Position numbers and translations under genes: made by a program. Shown here in pieces: positions 6,596 to 8,601 of a DNA stretch of 8,601 nucleotides. This stretch comes from DATNBT01 sp964579765 (GTDB taxonomy: Bacteria; Acidobacteriota; Vicinamibacteria; Vicinamibacterales; CAVVIG01), in contig CAZOIK010000207.1 in assembly GCA_964579765.1 (NCBI GenBank), positions 1 through 8,601 of the forward strand. The letters run 5' to 3'. The notes beneath the pieces are model-generated. The model was given only the letters and a program-made list of their open reading frames with translations, had not been told where the DNA came from and did not search any database. The first letter of the stretch is position 1. The number at the start of each line of letters is the position of its first letter.

Positions 6596-6617
6596 GCCAG
6601 GGAGGAGGCTCCCTGGC
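6596..6617 (-). terminator. Perfect hairpin downstream of the 6655-7578 gene
   Basis: gccaggga (6617-6610 on the minus strand) pairs perfectly over 8 bp with tccctggc (6603-6596), with a 6-nt loop gcctcc. It is followed on the minus strand by atttatct, a short U-rich tail. It begins 37 nt beyond the TAA stop of the PDLSGVW gene and lies 88 nt before the receptor ATG. It could therefore end the upstream transcript or attenuate read-through into the receptor. The T-tract is short. Confidence 0.5.
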
Positions 6618-6654
6618 CATACCAATACGGAATGTTGGATTTTTACGGGCTTAT

Positions 6655-7578
6655 TTACTTCTGCGGAGGCTGGGCGAGCTGCTGCTGCTGTCCGATGTAG
6701 TGCTGCGCATCCTTATCTATGCAGACAAATTCACTCAATTGAGACGTCGGCATAATGCGGCTATAAACCACCGCGTCGAACGGCCTCGTGTAGGCCTTCG
6801 GGTCGTCGATCGTCACCTTGATCTCGAGATAGCCGTAGTTCAGCCGGCGGATCCGCTCCGTCAGCTTCGCCGCGCTCGTGAGCGGGCTCCCTTGCACGTC
6901 CAGCCAGCCGCCGTCCATCAGACCGGTCGTCTCGATGACGAGCGTGTCGCCCTCCCAGTGCCCGACGGAGTAGCCGTTGTACCAGGGATCGACGTCGTCT
7001 TTATTTGGCAGCGGCCGGCCGTCCAGAAACACTTCGCGGATCGTCGTCCCCGAGGCCTCGTAGATGAGCAGCACTTCCTTCGGCGTCTGGATGATCTTCT
7101 TCGGATAGGGATGCGCGTCGAGCTGCATGATGCCCATCGGCAGGCAATGCGCGTCGGGGTTGTCTTTGCTGTTGTCGGCCTTGCGCGTCTTGAGGAGCTC
7201 GGCCGCCCACGGCTGATACGGCGCCTCGCCGCTCGGCAGGCTGGCGCCGACGTTCGCGAACACGCTGCGAATCGGACCGCCGCGTCCACGGCCGCGTCCC
7301 TCGGCGTTGGCGGCGGTGCCGCGGCCCCGGCCCGCCGGTGGCGTCGGGCTCAGACCGTCGATGACGGGCGGCGCGCAGTCGGGGCAGGGCGCCGTTTCCC
7401 AGACGCCCGACAGGTCCGGCTTGCCGTCGGCGGTGCGCGGCGCGGGCGCTTTGAGATCGACCTTGCCGTCCGGCGTGCGCGGCACGTTCGCGTATGGATA
7501 AGCGGGCCACTGCGCCAGCAGCGGCGCGGCGGCGCAGGCCCAGAGCGCGGCGATCAGCATTCTCTTCACGTGCTGCAT
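6655..7578 (-). CDS. Secreted PDLSGVW-family protein with Arg-Gly-rich insert
   Basis: The 307-residue product has an N-terminal signal peptide (MQHVKRMLIAALWACAAAPL, cleavage near A22). ATG 7578 is chosen over ATG 7560 because it supplies the positively charged H-V-K-R start, although no strong ribosome site precedes it. The mature part carries the signature twice in succession: VPRTPDGKVDL (32-42), then PRTADGKPDLSGVW (47-60). Residues 83-101 are a Gly/Arg/Ala-rich low-complexity stretch (GRGRG and GRGRGRGG). NPDAHCLPMG follows with C145, then HWEGDTLVIETTG (from H207), AAKLTERIRRL, TIDDPKAYTRPF, EFVC with C286, and a Gln-rich tail. It is a clear paralogue of the 1387-2370 product, with conserved blocks in the same order. 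Function is unknown; it is expected to be periplasmic or cell-surface. It sits directly upstream of the TonB-dependent receptor and 12 nt downstream of a broken membrane-protein gene. Confidence 0.88.
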   Translation of the reverse strand: MQHVKRMLIAALWACAAAPLLAQWPAYPYANVPRTPDGKVDLKAPAPRTADGKPDLSGVWETAPCPDCAPPVIDGLSPTPPAGRGRGTAANAEGRGRGRGGPIRSVFANVGASLPSGEAPYQPWAAELLKTRKADNSKDNPDAHCLPMGIMQLDAHPYPKKIIQTPKEVLLIYEASGTTIREVFLDGRPLPNKDDVDPWYNGYSVGHWEGDTLVIETTGLMDGGWLDVQGSPLTSAAKLTERIRRLNYGYLEIKVTIDDPKAYTRPFDAVVYSRIMPTSQLSEFVCIDKDAQHYIGQQQQLAQPPQK

Positions 7579-7590
7579 TCTGACGGCATC

Positions 7591-7796
7591 TTACTCCAGC
7601 TTTTCGCCGCCTTCTTCGGCGAGCATCTGCTCGAGGTCGAGGTCGCGCTGCACGACGCGGCTGGCGACGAACGCGACGGCGAAGACCTCGACCAGCACGA
7701 GCCCCACCGTCGAGCCGCGCGCTCGGCAGCCCGGGGATGAACGCCAGGACGCGGCCGCCGCGCCGAGCAAAGCAGGATGAGCGTGACGGCGGCCAT
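7591..7796 (-). pseudogene. Small membrane-protein gene interrupted by two apparent single-base insertions
   Basis: From ATG 7796 the minus strand begins MAAVTLILL, then turns into Arg/Ser-rich nonsense. The next frame gives GGRVLAFIPGLPSARLDGG, and the third frame gives LVLVEVFAVAFVASRVV followed by an acidic tail DLDLEQMLAEEGGEKLE and TAA at 7591-7593. Removing one base from the TTT (7771-7769) and one from the GGGG (7705-7702) joins all three into a 67-residue protein. It would have one or two hydrophobic segments and a charged cytoplasmic-looking tail. Both changes fall in homopolymers, so sequencing or assembly error is as likely as a true pseudogene. The gene starts 8 nt after the stop of the 7805 gene and ends 12 nt before the next start, which suits an operon. 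The family is not recognised. Confidence 0.55.
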
Positions 7797-7804
7797 GAGG
7801 AACG

Positions 7805-8601
7805 TTACTTGTTGGCGTCGCGAATCTGCGTCAGGAACAGATCGACGTAGCCCTCCAGCCCGCGCGTGACCGCGGCCGCATGATCGGCGGGGCCGCTCGC
7901 GCCCAGGCCGCCGCGGTGCATCAGCGACACCTGCACGAGCGCCGGCCGCGTGCCGTAGGAGAGCCTGGCGGTGGTGTGCGTGTAGAGGAACGCGTCGTAG
8001 CGCGACACGCACGTGCCGGTCGGCAGGCTCGTCGTGATGATGTTCACGTACACGTACGTGTCTTCGTCGGAGTTCCTCTTCACGTTCAAGCCGCCGGCCG
8101 AGAGCCGCTGCGCGAGATCGCTCTCGATGTCGTCGTGGCGCAGCCCGCACGCCGCGGCCTCAGGTCCGAGATCCTCGACGAGGACGCCGATGTCTTTCAG
8201 ACCCTTGAATTCCGCGCCGGGCCGCTCGTCGAACGCCTCGCGTTGTGGTCCCGCCTGTCCCGCCCCTCCTGGCGAACCCGCCTGTCCCGCCTGTCCCGCG
8301 CCTGCCCGCGCGACAGCCTCCGTCCCCGCGTCGTACACGCGCGTGACCTTGTCGCCGGCGCCGTGATCGAGAAACTGCGTTTCGACCGTGAGCCGTTCGG
8401 GCGTGCCGCCGGACGGCGTGTAGGTGTACTGGACGTCGCGGTTCGGCTCGACGTGGTAGACGACGACGAGCCGGCCGCCGTCGCGCGTGGTCGTCGCGGT
8501 GAGCGCCAGGCCCTGGATGTCGATCGGCTCCGCCAGGCCGGTGGGGTGGAGGACGCGCGACTGGCCGAGCTCGTTGGTGATGGTCACGGCCGACGCCGAA
8601 T
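7805..8601 (-). CDS. Uncharacterised two-domain protein (N-terminus beyond window edge)
   Basis: The frame is open from the right window edge to TAA at 7805-7807, giving 264 residues of the C-terminal part. A GTG at 8587 is in frame, but the homologous-looking sequence (VTITNELGQSRVLHPTG) runs through it, so the true start is probably outside. The first visible domain, about 90 residues, is beta-rich (LVVVYHVEPNRDVQYTYT, LTVETQFLDHGAGDKVTRVY) and resembles repeats I recall in acidobacterial envelope proteins. A Gly-Ala-Gln linker (AGAGQAGQAGSPGGAGQAG) follows. The last 145 residues (FKGLKDIGVLVEDLGPEA, YVYVNIITTSL, GLEGYVDLFLTQIRDANK) resemble an uncharacterised domain common in Acidobacteria and related phyla. 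It predicts a stress- or envelope-type protein, without a known activity. It is probably the first visible gene of a leftward operon with the two genes below it. Confidence 0.75.
   Translation of the reverse strand, partial: SASAVTITNELGQSRVLHPTGLAEPIDIQGLALTATTTRDGGRLVVVYHVEPNRDVQYTYTPSGGTPERLTVETQFLDHGAGDKVTRVYDAGTEAVARAGAGQAGQAGSPGGAGQAGPQREAFDERPGAEFKGLKDIGVLVEDLGPEAAACGLRHDDIESDLAQRLSAGGLNVKRNSDEDTYVYVNIITTSLPTGTCVSRYDAFLYTHTTARLSYGTRPALVQVSLMHRGGLGASGPADHAAAVTRGLEGYVDLFLTQIRDANK
8252..8305. repeat. In-frame 9-bp tandem repeat coding a Gly-Gln-Ala linker
   Basis: The 9-mer cgcctgtcc occurs at 8252-8260, 8279-8287 and 8288-8296 in the same register, with diverged units between and after (cgcccctcc at 8261-8269). 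It encodes the G-Q-A / G-G-A linker of the 7805-8601 product. Because the unit length is a multiple of three, copy-number change would alter linker length without breaking the frame. Confidence 0.7.

Noticed and set aside
7374..7386. CPDC at residues 65-68 of the 6655-7578 product as a haem c site
   Set aside because: The histidine of CxxCH is missing (CPDCA), so haem attachment is not supported.
6478..7740. Rightward open frame of 420 codons opposite the 6655-7578 gene
   Set aside because: It spans an intergenic hairpin and promoter region and shows shadow composition.
7566..8150. Leftward open frame of 194 codons overlapping the 7805 gene and the broken small gene
   Set aside because: Its first part is out of frame within the well-supported 7805 gene and its last part is Arg/Ser-rich. 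Only MAAVTLILL is believable, as the start of the frameshifted gene.

Overview
The window is GC-rich, carries a carboxypeptidase-regulatory-domain TonB-dependent receptor (Oar-like), and holds several secreted proteins of the 'PRTPxGxPDLSGVW' type. Together these point to an acidobacterium, most likely of the Vicinamibacteria type. This is inferred from protein style; there is no rRNA in the window to confirm it.

Layout. Positions 1-2370 read rightward: the last 27 codons of a gene, a short MetE-C-domain-like zinc methyltransferase (177-1310), and a secreted PDLSGVY-family protein (1387-2370). Both gaps between these genes are almost filled by palindromic repeat elements. The two elements are unrelated inside but share the ends GTAG...CTACAAT. 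From 2399 to the right edge everything reads leftward. In transcription order this is: a two-domain uncharacterised protein running off the right edge (7805-8601), a small membrane-protein gene that appears broken by two single-base homopolymer insertions (7591-7796), a second secreted PDLSGVW paralogue (6655-7578), the large TonB-dependent receptor (3428-6508), and an NmrA/HSCARG-like NAD(P)-binding protein (2399-3346). The two blocks converge at about 2371-2400.

How the parts may work together. The receptor and the exported PDLSGVW proteins on both sides form an envelope-facing set of the kind common in Acidobacteria; substrates cannot be named. The fragment at 2-85 ends in an EYVC motif that resembles the C-termini of both complete PDLSGVW proteins, so it is probably a third member. 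The methyltransferase-like and NmrA-like proteins are cytoplasmic, and no pathway links them clearly.

No mobile-element transposase, phage gene, CRISPR array, tRNA or rRNA was seen. The most unusual features are the repeat elements, which supply stop codons to neighbouring genes and place TACAAT just before start codons, and the double frameshift at 7591-7796. I did not find a convincing new multi-gene defence or biosynthetic system.
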